Part shown: piece by piece, positions 38,342 through 46,554 of the stretch
Position numbering within the stretch: position 1 is the stretch's first letter
Layout: every line of letters starts with the position of its first letter
Assembly: GCA_002238705.1 (NCBI GenBank)
Contig: MPMW01000001.1
Coordinates: 1 to 64,000, forward strand
Reading direction: 5' to 3'
DNA length: 64,000 nt
Source of the DNA: Acidobacteria bacterium bin61
GTDB taxonomy: Bacteria; Acidobacteriota; Vicinamibacteria; Marinacidobacterales; Marinacidobacteraceae
The notes under the pieces: generated by a model
The model's database searches: none
What the model was told of the DNA's origin: nothing
Seen by the model: the letters and a program-made list of their open reading frames with translations, nothing else
Position numbers and translations under genes: made by a program

Positions 38342-40648
38342 GTGACCGAGTCCCGCCCCCACCGGTGGTTTTCCGGGGCTGGAGCGGCCGCCGTCGCGCT
38401 CCTCGCGGCTGGCTGTGCCGGGCTTCCCGGCGGAGCCGATCCCGTCCGGCCCCTGAACGTAGTGGTCGTCACCCTCGACACGCTGTCGGCGCGGCACCTC
38501 AGCCAGTACGGCAACCAGCGGATCGAGACGCCCGCTTTCGGGCGGGTCGCGGCCGAGGGGATCCTCTTCGAGCAGGCGACCGCCACCGTGCCGCTCACCC
38601 TGCCCTCCCACACCTCCATGTTCACCGGGACCTACCCGATGTTCAACGGAGTGCGGGACAATGGCGGCTACTACGTCCGGGACGACTCCGAGACTCTCGC
38701 CGAGGTGCTGGGCGCGGCCGGATACCGGACCGGGGCGTTCGTCGCCGCCTTCGTCGTCGATTCCCGCTGGGGTCTCGATCAGGGCTTCGAGCGCTACCAC
38801 GACGACTTCAATTTCCGCGAGTTCGAGCGCATCAGCCTCGACAGCGTGCAGCGCCCCGGGGACGAGGTCCTCGAGGCGGCCCTCGACTGGATGGACGGAG
38901 TAAAGGAGGAGCGGTTCTTCTCCTGGATCCACCTCTACGACCCGCACTGGCCCTACGAGGCCCCGGAGCCCTGGGCGTCCCGGGTCAGCGGCTACTCCGA
39001 AGCGCCCTACGACGCGGAAGTCCTGTTCACCGATTCCCTCGTCGGGCAGTTGCTGGACTGGCTGGACGAAAACGAACTCGCGGAGGACACGCTGCTCGTC
39101 CTGATGGGGGACCACGGCGAAAGCCTCGGCCGGCACCGCGAGGGGGCTCACGGGTTCTTCATCTACGACGCCGCGATGCAGGTTCCCTTCCTCCTCCGGG
39201 CTCCCTATCGCCAGATCGGCCGCGGGCTGAGGGTGCCCGCCCAGGTGCGCGGGATCGACCTGATGCCGACCGTCCTCGAGCTGGTGGGCGTGCCGATCCC
39301 CGGCGACGTGCAGGGAGCGAGCCTCGTGTCGCTGGCCGACGGCACGGAGACCGACCTCGGGCTCTGGGCCTACTCGGAAAGCCTCTATCCCCGAAACCAC
39401 TACGGGTGGTCCCCGCTCCACTCGCTGCGAAACGGCCTCCTCCACTTCATCTCGGCGCCCCGCCCGGAACTCTTCGAGGTGTTCGACGATCCGCGCGAAA
39501 CGCGGAATTTCGCCCCCGAGCGTCCCGGCCAGGTCCGGCAACTCCAGGCGCGGCTCGACCAGTTGATGGGCGAACTCGGGAGAGAAGACGCTGACGAACA
39601 GGCTCCCGAAACGCTCGACGAGGAGACCCGGGCCCAACTCGCCGCGCTCGGCTACCTGGGAGGTTCGTCCAGGGTTCGGGTGGCGGAGGGGGAGCCGCTC
39701 GCCGACCCCAAGGACAAGATCGTTCTCTACAACCTCCTCAAGGCGGCAGGCACCGATTCCACCGAAGACCGGATCGACGAAGCGCTGGCCAAGGTGCGGC
39801 AGGTGCTCGCCGACGACGCCGGCATCCTGGAGGCGCACCTGATTCTCGGCAACCTCTTCGTCAAGCGCGAAGACTGGGACGGCGCCATCGGGGCCTACCG
39901 GGAAGCGCTGGCGCTCGATCCCGAATACAAGTCCGCGATCCTGGGCCTCGCGGACGCCTACCGCCTGGCCGAGCGCTACGACGAGGCCGCCGCCGGCTAC
40001 CGGCGCTTGCTGGAGCTGGACCCGAACGACAACAAGGCCCACTACCACCTGGCCGAAATCCACGCGGCGGAAGGAGAGTACGAGGAAGCCCTCGAGGTGC
40101 TCGCGGGACTCGAAGAGACGGGGGAGGAGCGGGCGCCGGCCCGCAATCTGAAGGGGGAGTGCCTCCTCAGCCTGGGGCGGCTCGACGAGGCCGAAGCCGA
40201 GCTGCGCCTCGCCCTTTCGATGGACGACCAGCTCTCGGACGCCTGGTACAACCTGGCCCTGCTGTTCGAGGAACGCGGCGACGGCTCGCGCGCCCTCGAG
40301 GCCTACGAGACCCGGCTCGAAATGGCCCCGAGGGATTTCCGGTCCCACTTCAACGTGGCGAAGCTCTACGGCGCGATGGGAGATCCGGCGCGAATGGAGG
40401 CGTCGTTCCGCGCCGCCATCGAGCACAACGAGGATTTCGCGATCGGATACCTCTATCTGTCCAAGGTGCTGCTCGACAAGGGAGAACTCGCCGCGGCGGA
40501 AGAGACGGCGCTTCGCGGCCTCGCGCTCGAGCCCGACCCGGAGATGGCCCCACTCGGGCATTTCGTGCTGGCCGACGTCTACAACCGGCAGGGCCGCACC
40601 GCGGAGGCGGAACGCGAGGTCCGCCGCGCCCAGTCCTACCGCCGATAA
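38342..40648 (+). CDS. Alkaline-phosphatase-superfamily (sulfatase-like) lipoprotein fused to TPR repeats
   Basis: The 768-residue protein begins with GTG and a lipoprotein signal ('AAAVALLAAGCAGLPGG'). Residues to about 410 form a sulfatase/phosphodiesterase fold. They carry a metal site 'VVTLDTLSARHLSQYG', the nucleophile segment 'TVPLTLPSHTSMFTG', 'SWIHLYDPHWPYEAPEPW' and the metal pair 'LMGDHGESLGRHREGAHG'. The nucleophile position is Thr in a T-L-P-S-H context, not the Cys/Ser-x-Pro-x-Arg of formylglycine sulfatases, so a phosphatase, phosphodiesterase or transferase role is more likely. Residues about 450-768 are TPR units ('HLILGNLFVKREDWDGAIGA'). An open frame extends 23 codons further upstream, but it runs into the divergent promoter region. 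Similar fusions are frequent in Acidobacteriota. Confidence 0.88.
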   Translation: MTESRPHRWFSGAGAAAVALLAAGCAGLPGGADPVRPLNVVVVTLDTLSARHLSQYGNQRIETPAFGRVAAEGILFEQATATVPLTLPSHTSMFTGTYPMFNGVRDNGGYYVRDDSETLAEVLGAAGYRTGAFVAAFVVDSRWGLDQGFERYHDDFNFREFERISLDSVQRPGDEVLEAALDWMDGVKEERFFSWIHLYDPHWPYEAPEPWASRVSGYSEAPYDAEVLFTDSLVGQLLDWLDENELAEDTLLVLMGDHGESLGRHREGAHGFFIYDAAMQVPFLLRAPYRQIGRGLRVPAQVRGIDLMPTVLELVGVPIPGDVQGASLVSLADGTETDLGLWAYSESLYPRNHYGWSPLHSLRNGLLHFISAPRPELFEVFDDPRETRNFAPERPGQVRQLQARLDQLMGELGREDADEQAPETLDEETRAQLAALGYLGGSSRVRVAEGEPLADPKDKIVLYNLLKAAGTDSTEDRIDEALAKVRQVLADDAGILEAHLILGNLFVKREDWDGAIGAYREALALDPEYKSAILGLADAYRLAERYDEAAAGYRRLLELDPNDNKAHYHLAEIHAAEGEYEEALEVLAGLEETGEERAPARNLKGECLLSLGRLDEAEAELRLALSMDDQLSDAWYNLALLFEERGDGSRALEAYETRLEMAPRDFRSHFNVAKLYGAMGDPARMEASFRAAIEHNEDFAIGYLYLSKVLLDKGELAAAEETALRGLALEPDPEMAPLGHFVLADVYNRQGRTAEAEREVRRAQSYRR

Positions 40649-40681
40649 CGCCGGCCAACAGTTCCAGCCGAGGAAATCAAG

Positions 40682-41494
40682 GTGCGGTTCGACCTGGTTT
40701 CGGATGTCCACCAGGACATGGGTTGGCGCGACCTGTCCGTCCGCACTGGCGATTCCGAGACGCTGGTGATCGCGGGCGATGTGGGCAACCGGGTCGAGGT
40801 GACAGTCGCCGCGGTGACCGCTCTGGCCCGGATCTATCGGGAAGTCGTGTTCGTTGACGGCAACCACGAGTTCTATTCGGCAGGAGGCGAGATCGACCGC
40901 ACGCGGGATCGGCTCCAGGAAGCGTTCCCCGCGAACGTCCACTACCTGGACCGGAAGGGGCCGTTTCGTCTGGGCAACACCGCTTTCGCCGGCGCAAACG
41001 GCTGGTACCAGTTCCGGGAGCCGTCTTCCGGTTCGTTTCGAGCGCAGTCGGAGTGGTGGAGCTGGCGCTCCAACGACGCGCGGCTCGTTTTCCCCGGCGG
41101 CGACCCACGGCAGGCGCTGGAACGGTGGGAAGAATCGAAGCGCACCCTGTTCGGCCAACTCGAATGCGCCCGCGACGACCCGGCCGTCGAACACGTCGTG
41201 GTCGTGACCCACTCTGTTCCCCACTCGGGCGGTCTCCGGGATGGCTATGTGCCGGCGTCGAACGGCTCGTACTACAACGGGCTGTTCGAGGAGGCGAAGA
41301 AAGCTGGCGGCGGACTCCTCGGCAAGACCCGCGTCTGGTGTTATGGGCACACGCACCACCCGGCGTTCTTCCGCGACCGGACATCCGGTGCCGATGTCTG
41401 GTTCGCCGCCAACCCGCGCGGCTACCGCCACGAGCGACACAACGCGAGGCGCAACCGGACGATCGAGGTGGATGTGGAGAATCCCGGCTACTGA
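40682..41494 (+). CDS. Calcineurin-like metallophosphoesterase
   Basis: A 270-residue single-domain phosphoesterase with GTG start. The five metal-site blocks are present: 'DLVSDVHQDMG' (Asp-x-His), 'VIAGDVGNRV' (Gly-Asp), 'VFVDGNHEFYS' (Gly-Asn-His-Glu), 'VVVTHSVPHSG' (His) and 'CYGHTHHPAFFRD' (Gly-His-x-His). Substrate is unknown; possible roles are a cyclic-nucleotide or nucleic acid phosphodiesterase or a protein phosphatase. It follows the phosphatase-fold/TPR gene by 33 bp and may be co-transcribed. Confidence 0.9.
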   Translation: MRFDLVSDVHQDMGWRDLSVRTGDSETLVIAGDVGNRVEVTVAAVTALARIYREVVFVDGNHEFYSAGGEIDRTRDRLQEAFPANVHYLDRKGPFRLGNTAFAGANGWYQFREPSSGSFRAQSEWWSWRSNDARLVFPGGDPRQALERWEESKRTLFGQLECARDDPAVEHVVVVTHSVPHSGGLRDGYVPASNGSYYNGLFEEAKKAGGGLLGKTRVWCYGHTHHPAFFRDRTSGADVWFAANPRGYRHERHNARRNRTIEVDVENPGY

Positions 41495-41590
41495 CGCTCG
41501 CGGATCCGTAGCGGCGCCACCAATGCTCTCGTTCCATGCAATGCCAGCAATGCCTGCGTTAGCATTCCGAGGTTCCGAGGAGGGATCCCC

Positions 41591-41836
41591 GTGGCCAGCC
41601 TTTCCATCCGCAACCTCGACGAAAGCACGAAGAAACGTCTTCGAGTCCGCGCCGCCGAGAACGGGCGATCCATGGAGGCGGAAGCGCGCGCCATCCTGAG
41701 TTCCCGATTGGAGGATCCCGCCGCCACGGATCGAGGGCTCGGGTCCGCGATCCACGCCCTGTTCGCGCCTCTCGGCGGCACCGATCTGGAGCCCCTGCCC
41801 AGGGAACCGATTCCGGATCCTCCCGAATTTGACTAG
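41591..41836 (+). CDS. FitA-type RHH antitoxin
   Basis: This 81-residue protein starts with GTG. 'MASLSIRNLDESTKKRLRVR' followed by 'AAENGRSMEAEARAILSSRL' is the FitA ribbon-helix-helix signature (compare the fused copy at 6613-7320). The tail 'LEPLPREPIPDPPEFD' replaces the usual toxin-binding end. It stands 15 bp upstream of the PIN toxin gene. In Neisseria, FitA/FitB controls growth inside cells and FitA represses the operon; a palindrome upstream was not found by eye. Confidence 0.9.
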   Translation: MASLSIRNLDESTKKRLRVRAAENGRSMEAEARAILSSRLEDPAATDRGLGSAIHALFAPLGGTDLEPLPREPIPDPPEFD

Positions 41837-41851
41837 CTGGGACCGCGCACC

Positions 41852-42274
41852 GTGTTCGTCCTCGATTCCAACGTGCTTTCTGAAGTGATGCGCGCACATC
41901 CGGAGCCCGCCGTACTCGACTGGATGGATCGGCAACCGGTGACGGAACTCTTCACGGCGGCGAACTGCGAGGCCGAAATCCGTTTCGGCATCGCCACGCT
42001 GCCGGCAGGCGGACGGCGTGAGGGCTTGCGCCGCTCGGCCGACCGGGTTTTCCGTGGTTTCCTGCGCGGCCGGATCCTCCCCTTCGACAGTGAAGCGGCG
42101 CAGCGATTCGCGGTGCTCGCCGCCGACCGGCGCCGCGCCGGACATCCGATGTCCATCAACGACGCCCAGATCGCAGCCGTCGCCGCATCCCACGGCGCAA
42201 CGCTCGCCACTCGGAACACCCGTCACTTTCGCGAGTGTGGAATCCACATCATCAACCCGTGGGAAACCGCGTGA
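41852..42274 (+). CDS. FitB-type PIN-domain toxin
   Basis: A 140-residue PIN nuclease beginning 'MFVLDSNVLSEVMRAHPEPA', the typical FitB start with the acidic site in 'LDSNVLSE'. It continues with 'TAANCEAEIRFGIATLPAGG' (Glu), 'ISINDAQIAAVA'-like Asp at 'SINDAQIAA' and 'LATRNTRHF'. It should be a ribonuclease neutralised by the FitA protein encoded upstream. A GTG start is used. It ends 90 bp before the M3 peptidase gene. Confidence 0.92.
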   Translation: MFVLDSNVLSEVMRAHPEPAVLDWMDRQPVTELFTAANCEAEIRFGIATLPAGGRREGLRRSADRVFRGFLRGRILPFDSEAAQRFAVLAADRRRAGHPMSINDAQIAAVAASHGATLATRNTRHFRECGIHIINPWETA

Positions 42275-42364
42275 GGAACCCTGCCGCCGGCAGGACGACG
42301 GGACATACGGGAAGACTCTCGCCGCCGCGCGGCGGCCGGGAGCAAGACCTCAGGAGCAAGAACG

Positions 42365-44485
42365 ATGAGAAACAAGACCGTCGCCGCCGGAGCGGCACTG
42401 GTTCTTTCCGCCAGTTGCGGCGGGGCGCCCGAGACCGAGATGGGCGATAACCCCTTCTTCAGCGAAAGCACCCTTCCCTACGGGTTGCCCCGTTTCGACC
42501 TCATCGAGGACAGCCACTACCGCGCGGCGTTCGAGCGCGGAATGACCGAGCAGCTCGAAGAAATCGAAGCCATCGCGGGATCCGCGGAGGAGCCGACGCT
42601 CGAGAACACCCTGGTCGCCATGGAGCGCTCGGGCCGGCTCCTCGACCGGGTGGCGCGGGTCTTCTTCAGTCTTTCGTCCGCCGATACGAACGACGAGATC
42701 AATGCCATCCGCGCCGAGATGGCGCCGAAGCTGGCGGCGCACTCCGACCGGATCCTCCTGAACGCCGACCTCTTCGCCCGGGTCGCGACGCTCTACGAAA
42801 CCCGGAACGACGGGGACCTCTCCCCCGAGGAGGTGCGCCTCGTGGAGCAGTACCGGCGTGACTTCACCCGCGCCGGCGCCCTGCTCTCCGAGACCGAGAA
42901 GGACCGGATGCGGGAAATCAACGCCGAACTCGCGTCGCTCTCGGCGGCCTTCAGCGAGAACACCCTGGACGAGGTGAACGCGTCCGCGGTGGTGGTGGAC
43001 TCCGCGGAGGAACTCGCCGGACTCTCCGAAGGTGAGATCGCGGCGGCGGCCGAAGCGGCGAAGGCCCGCGACCTGGACGGCAAGTACGTGATCGCGCTGC
43101 TGAACACGAGCGGCCAACCGGCGCTGTCATCGCTCGAGGACCGCGCGCTGCGCGAGCGGATCATGAAGACCTCGCTCGCGCGGGGCAGCCGCGGCGGGGA
43201 GCACGACAACCGCGAGGCGGTCGTGCAAATCGCCGCCCTTCGCGCCGAGCGCGCCGCGCTCCTCGGCTACCCACACCACGCGGCCTTCATCCTCGAGGAA
43301 CAGACCGCGCAGACCATCGAGGCGGTGAATGAACGCCTCTCGAGCCTCACTCCCGCCGCGGTGGCGAACGCGCGCCGGGAGGCGGAGGACCTGGCGGAGC
43401 TCGCCCGCTCCGAGGGCAACGACATCGAAGTTGCGGCGTGGGACTGGTCCTACTACACCGAGAAGCTCCGGGCCCAGCGTTTTTCGTTCGACGCCTCCCA
43501 GCTCAAGCCGTACTTCGAGATGAACGGCGTCCTGGAGAACGGGGTCTTCTTCGCAGCGAGCCAGCTCTTCGGGCTGACATTCGAAGAGCGGCCCGAACTG
43601 CCGGTCTATCACCCGGACGTGCGCATCTGGGAAGTGTTCGAGGAGGACGGCTCTCCGCTCGGGCTCTTCATCGGCGACTTCTATGCCCGGCCCTCGAAGC
43701 GGGGCGGCGCCTGGATGAACGCCTACGTCTCACAGTCCGGCCTGCTGGGAACGCTGCCGGTGGTCGCGAACCACCTGAACGTCCCCAAACCGCCGGAGGG
43801 GGAGCCCACGCTATTGACCTTCGATGAGGTCATCACCATGTTCCACGAGTTCGGGCACGCACTCCACGGCCTCTTCTCGAACGTGCGGTATCCCTACTTC
43901 TCCGGGACTTCCGTCCCGCGCGACTTCGTGGAATACCCGTCCCAGGTGAACGAAATGTGGGCCACCTGGGAGGAAGTGCTGCGGAACTACGCCGTTCACT
44001 ACGAGACCGGCGAGCCGATCCCGGCAGACCTCCTCGACCGGGTGCTCTCGGCGCGCACCTTCAACCAGGGCTTCGCCACCACCGAGTACCTGGCCGCGAC
44101 GTTGCTCGACCTGGCCTGGCATCAACTCGGCGTGGGCGAGACGCCCGACGCCGATGGCGTCCTCGCGTTCGAGGAGGCCGCGCTCGAAGCGGCGGGCGTG
44201 GCCTTCGCTCCGGTGCCTCCGCGCTACCGGACCACCTATTTCTCGCACATCTGGAGCAGCGGCTACTCCGCCGGCTACTACTCCTACATCTGGAGCGAGG
44301 TGCTGGATGCCGATTCGGTCGAATGGTTCAAGGAGAACGACGGCCTCCGGCGCGAAAACGGCGAGCACTTCCGCGAGACCCTGCTCTCGAAGGGCGGCAG
44401 CATCGAGGCAATGGATCTCTTCCGCACCTTCCGCGGGCGGGATGCGGACGTGGAGCCGCTACTCCGGCGGCGCGGCCTGAACTGA
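42365..44485 (+). CDS. dcp: M3-family peptidyl-dipeptidase (Dcp-like lipoprotein)
   Basis: A 706-residue zinc metallopeptidase of the M3 family. The zinc site is 'FHEFGHALHG' (His494-Glu-Phe-Gly-His498) with a downstream Glu in the 'PSQVNEMWATWE' helix, and the substrate-binding 'HIWSSGYSAGYYSYIWSEVL' segment is intact. The N-terminus has a lipobox-like 'LSASCGG', so it is exported, unlike cytoplasmic oligopeptidase A. It should trim dipeptides or oligopeptides in the periplasm. It is oriented against a Phd/VapC pair; a CCGCCGG/CCGGCGG hairpin lies between the two stops (about 44507-44532). Confidence 0.93.
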   Translation: MRNKTVAAGAALVLSASCGGAPETEMGDNPFFSESTLPYGLPRFDLIEDSHYRAAFERGMTEQLEEIEAIAGSAEEPTLENTLVAMERSGRLLDRVARVFFSLSSADTNDEINAIRAEMAPKLAAHSDRILLNADLFARVATLYETRNDGDLSPEEVRLVEQYRRDFTRAGALLSETEKDRMREINAELASLSAAFSENTLDEVNASAVVVDSAEELAGLSEGEIAAAAEAAKARDLDGKYVIALLNTSGQPALSSLEDRALRERIMKTSLARGSRGGEHDNREAVVQIAALRAERAALLGYPHHAAFILEEQTAQTIEAVNERLSSLTPAAVANARREAEDLAELARSEGNDIEVAAWDWSYYTEKLRAQRFSFDASQLKPYFEMNGVLENGVFFAASQLFGLTFEERPELPVYHPDVRIWEVFEEDGSPLGLFIGDFYARPSKRGGAWMNAYVSQSGLLGTLPVVANHLNVPKPPEGEPTLLTFDEVITMFHEFGHALHGLFSNVRYPYFSGTSVPRDFVEYPSQVNEMWATWEEVLRNYAVHYETGEPIPADLLDRVLSARTFNQGFATTEYLAATLLDLAWHQLGVGETPDADGVLAFEEAALEAAGVAFAPVPPRYRTTYFSHIWSSGYSAGYYSYIWSEVLDADSVEWFKENDGLRRENGEHFRETLLSKGGSIEAMDLFRTFRGRDADVEPLLRRRGLN

Positions 44486-44544
44486 GTTTCCGGGGCCTGT
44501 TCTCCGGTTCCGCCGGTAACTCCGTTCCGGCGGTCGCGTTCCAC

Positions 44545-44940
44545 CTATGCGGTGATCGCCAGCGGATGACCGACCAGGCGCTCATCCGTCGTGAGCAGCC
44601 GCAGACCCTCGACCTGCGCCTGGACAAGGAGCAACTCGTCGAATGGGTCGCTGTGCGTGATGGGTGTGCGGAGTGGCTCGGCCGCATGGCGCATCGTCAG
44701 CGGCAGCAACACCAGGTTCAGCTTCCCCAAGGCGGCAACCACCGTTCGCGGATCGAAAGGGCTTTTTCGCTCGCCCGTTCGGTTCCGGGATTCGTACTTG
44801 AGACGCATCTCCCACACCGACACCGCGCTGACATGAAGCGGGGTGTCCTGACGCTCGAACAGGCGCCGCTCGCGGTCCGACAGCCTCCCGCGGGCCCTCA
44901 TCAGCGTGTAGAGGTAGGAGGTGTCCAGGAGAATCCCCAC
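44545..44940 (-). CDS. VapC-family PIN-domain toxin
   Basis: The 131-residue PIN protein uses GTG and begins 'GILLDTSYLYTLMRARG'. 'LHVSAVSVWEMRLKYE' carries the Glu, 'ITHSDPFDELLLVQAQVEGL' the Asp (with the Asp-Pro-Phe-Asp motif of the sub-family), and 'RLLTTDERLVG' the final Asp. It is an RNase toxin paired with the Phd-type antitoxin encoded 14 bp upstream. This subgroup commonly pairs with Phd/YefM antitoxins. Confidence 0.92.
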   Translation of the reverse strand: MGILLDTSYLYTLMRARGRLSDRERRLFERQDTPLHVSAVSVWEMRLKYESRNRTGERKSPFDPRTVVAALGKLNLVLLPLTMRHAAEPLRTPITHSDPFDELLLVQAQVEGLRLLTTDERLVGHPLAITA

Positions 44941-44954
44941 CCCGCACCTCTCGT

Positions 44955-45233
44955 CTAGTCGCTGTCCTGATCGAGTCCCAGGACCTTGCGGCTGAGCGCC
45001 GGGTCGTGAAGCGCGGCAATCATTGCCTCGGCCTCGTCCGGCGGCGCCTCTTCAATACCGTGGTCCCGACACACCTGCTCGAGTCGGCCAAAGTCGAGAC
45101 CGCCGCACCGCCGCCACCGTACGAGTTCCACCACCGGCTGGCCGTATCGCGTGATGACGACCCGCTCGCCTGCCTCGGCGGCATGGACCAGTTCGGAGAA
45201 TCGCGTTCTGGCGTCTCGCAGGGCTAACTCCAC
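44955..45233 (-). CDS. Phd/YefM-family antitoxin
   Basis: This 92-residue protein opens 'VELALRDARTRFSELVHAAE' and 'VVITRYGQPVVELVRW', the Phd/YefM fold. The GTG start is preceded by a strong GAGGAGG ribosome site, so I rejected a longer frame that adds 19 codons. The C-terminal half ('DEAEAMIAALHDPALSRKVL') would contact the PIN toxin. The 111 bp upstream, as far as the end of the efflux operon, show no further gene. Confidence 0.9.
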   Translation of the reverse strand: MELALRDARTRFSELVHAAEAGERVVITRYGQPVVELVRWRRCGGLDFGRLEQVCRDHGIEEAPPDEAEAMIAALHDPALSRKVLGLDQDSD

Positions 45234-45344
45234 GATGTTGTCCTCCTCGATCAGCCCTATTCTAGAGATGTAGTCACAGCGCGTCCACAATCCCGTTGCG
45301 GGTCACGGAGTCTTCGGAGCGCGCCCTTCCGGGCCCGCACCCTC

Positions 45345-46541
45345 CTACTGTTCCCTCAGCGCTCCGATCACGCTGCGGCGGGCGGCGCCCACCGCCGGCA
45401 GGAAGCCCCCGATGGCGCCGATGACCAGGGCCAGCACGATTCCCTGAGTCAGGAGTTCGGGGGTTACCTCGAAGGCGAAGGCCACCTGGCTGAAGGAGGC
45501 CCAGTTGATCGTCGCCGCCCGGAACCCGTCGAACAGGAACCAGGACGCCGCGCCGCCCGCCGCTGCGCCGATCAGCCCGAAGACGAGCGATTCGATCATC
45601 ACCGAGATCACGATCGGCAGGCGGGAAAACCCGAGGGCGCGCAGGGTCGCGATCTCCCGGGAGCGCGACGACACCGCCGCGTACATGGTGTTGAGCGCCG
45701 CGAAGATCGCGCCCGCCGACATCATGACCACGATGATCCAGCCGACGACGGAGATGAACACCTCGATCGGCTCCGACTGCGCGGCCAGGTAGGTGGTCTG
45801 CCGCTGGGCGCCGAGGCTCACGCGCGGGTCGTCGGTGAGCGCCGCCTCGAACGCATCGAACGCATCGGCATCCCGGAGGCGCACCAGCGCCACGTTCCAG
45901 GAGTTGCCGCGCTGGTACATCTGCTGGAGGATGCGGTTGTCGGTCCAGATCTCGGACTCGGCGATCCCGCCTCCCGCGGTAAACCGGCCGACCACCTCCC
46001 AGGAGGCGCGGCCCACGTCAATGCGGTCGCCGACGAGCAGGCCTTCGAAGGCGCCGGCGGCGCCGTCACCGACGATGACCTCGTTCCGGCCCGGCTCGAA
46101 GTTCCGTCCTTCGACGATCTCGAACTGCTCGCGCAGCGCGAAGCCGGCCGCCTCGACCCCGCGCAGCGGCACGTTGGCGTCGGTACCCGCGCCGATCTTC
46201 TTGCGGTCGATGATGACGAAGAGTTCCGGCGAGACGAGTGGTCCGTCCGGACCGCGCGCCACTCCCGGCGCCTCCCACAGCACCTGGATGTCCTGATGGT
46301 TCAGGATGCTTGCGGACTCGCCGGTGGAGCCCGAACGGAGCACCACCGCCACGTCGTCGCGGGCCTGGCCGGTCACCACGGACCGGAATCCGGCGGCCAT
46401 CGAGAGCACCGCCACCAGGACCCCGACGACCCCGGCGATGCCGAAGATGGCGACGGCCGAAACGGCGCGGCGCTCCCAGATGGTTTCGAGGTTGTAGCGG
46501 GTCACCGCCTGGCACTGGCGTGCGAGCGATCCGAGTCCCAT
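45345..46541 (-). CDS. MacB/LolCE-type ABC permease (FtsX superfamily)
   Basis: A 398-residue membrane protein with one N-terminal helix, a large periplasmic domain and three C-terminal helices, the MacB-like arrangement. N-terminal 'MGLGSLARQCQAVTRYNLET' leads to the helix 'AVAIFGIAGVVGVLVAVLSM'. 'FSRLPIVISVMIESLVFGLI' and 'AAVSSRSREIATLRALGFSR' are the conserved FtsX segments. I chose the ATG that gives this N-terminus; the open frame runs 60 codons further but overlaps the neighbouring permease gene. It is the second permease of a four-gene operon. Confidence 0.9.
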   Translation of the reverse strand: MGLGSLARQCQAVTRYNLETIWERRAVSAVAIFGIAGVVGVLVAVLSMAAGFRSVVTGQARDDVAVVLRSGSTGESASILNHQDIQVLWEAPGVARGPDGPLVSPELFVIIDRKKIGAGTDANVPLRGVEAAGFALREQFEIVEGRNFEPGRNEVIVGDGAAGAFEGLLVGDRIDVGRASWEVVGRFTAGGGIAESEIWTDNRILQQMYQRGNSWNVALVRLRDADAFDAFEAALTDDPRVSLGAQRQTTYLAAQSEPIEVFISVVGWIIVVMMSAGAIFAALNTMYAAVSSRSREIATLRALGFSRLPIVISVMIESLVFGLIGAAAGGAASWFLFDGFRAATINWASFSQVAFAFEVTPELLTQGIVLALVIGAIGGFLPAVGAARRSVIGALREQ

Positions 46542-46554
46542 GGTCCCTGCCCCC

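Noticed and set aside
38342-40648. A formylglycine-dependent sulfatase
   Set aside because: The required Cys/Ser-x-Pro-x-Arg sequence is absent; Thr is at that place in a T-L-P-S-H context.
38306-42247. 1313-codon open frame on the minus strand
   Set aside because: It lies antisense to the phosphatase-fold/TPR, metallophosphoesterase and FitAB genes, and its product has no recognisable motif. Long antisense frames are expected with this codon bias.
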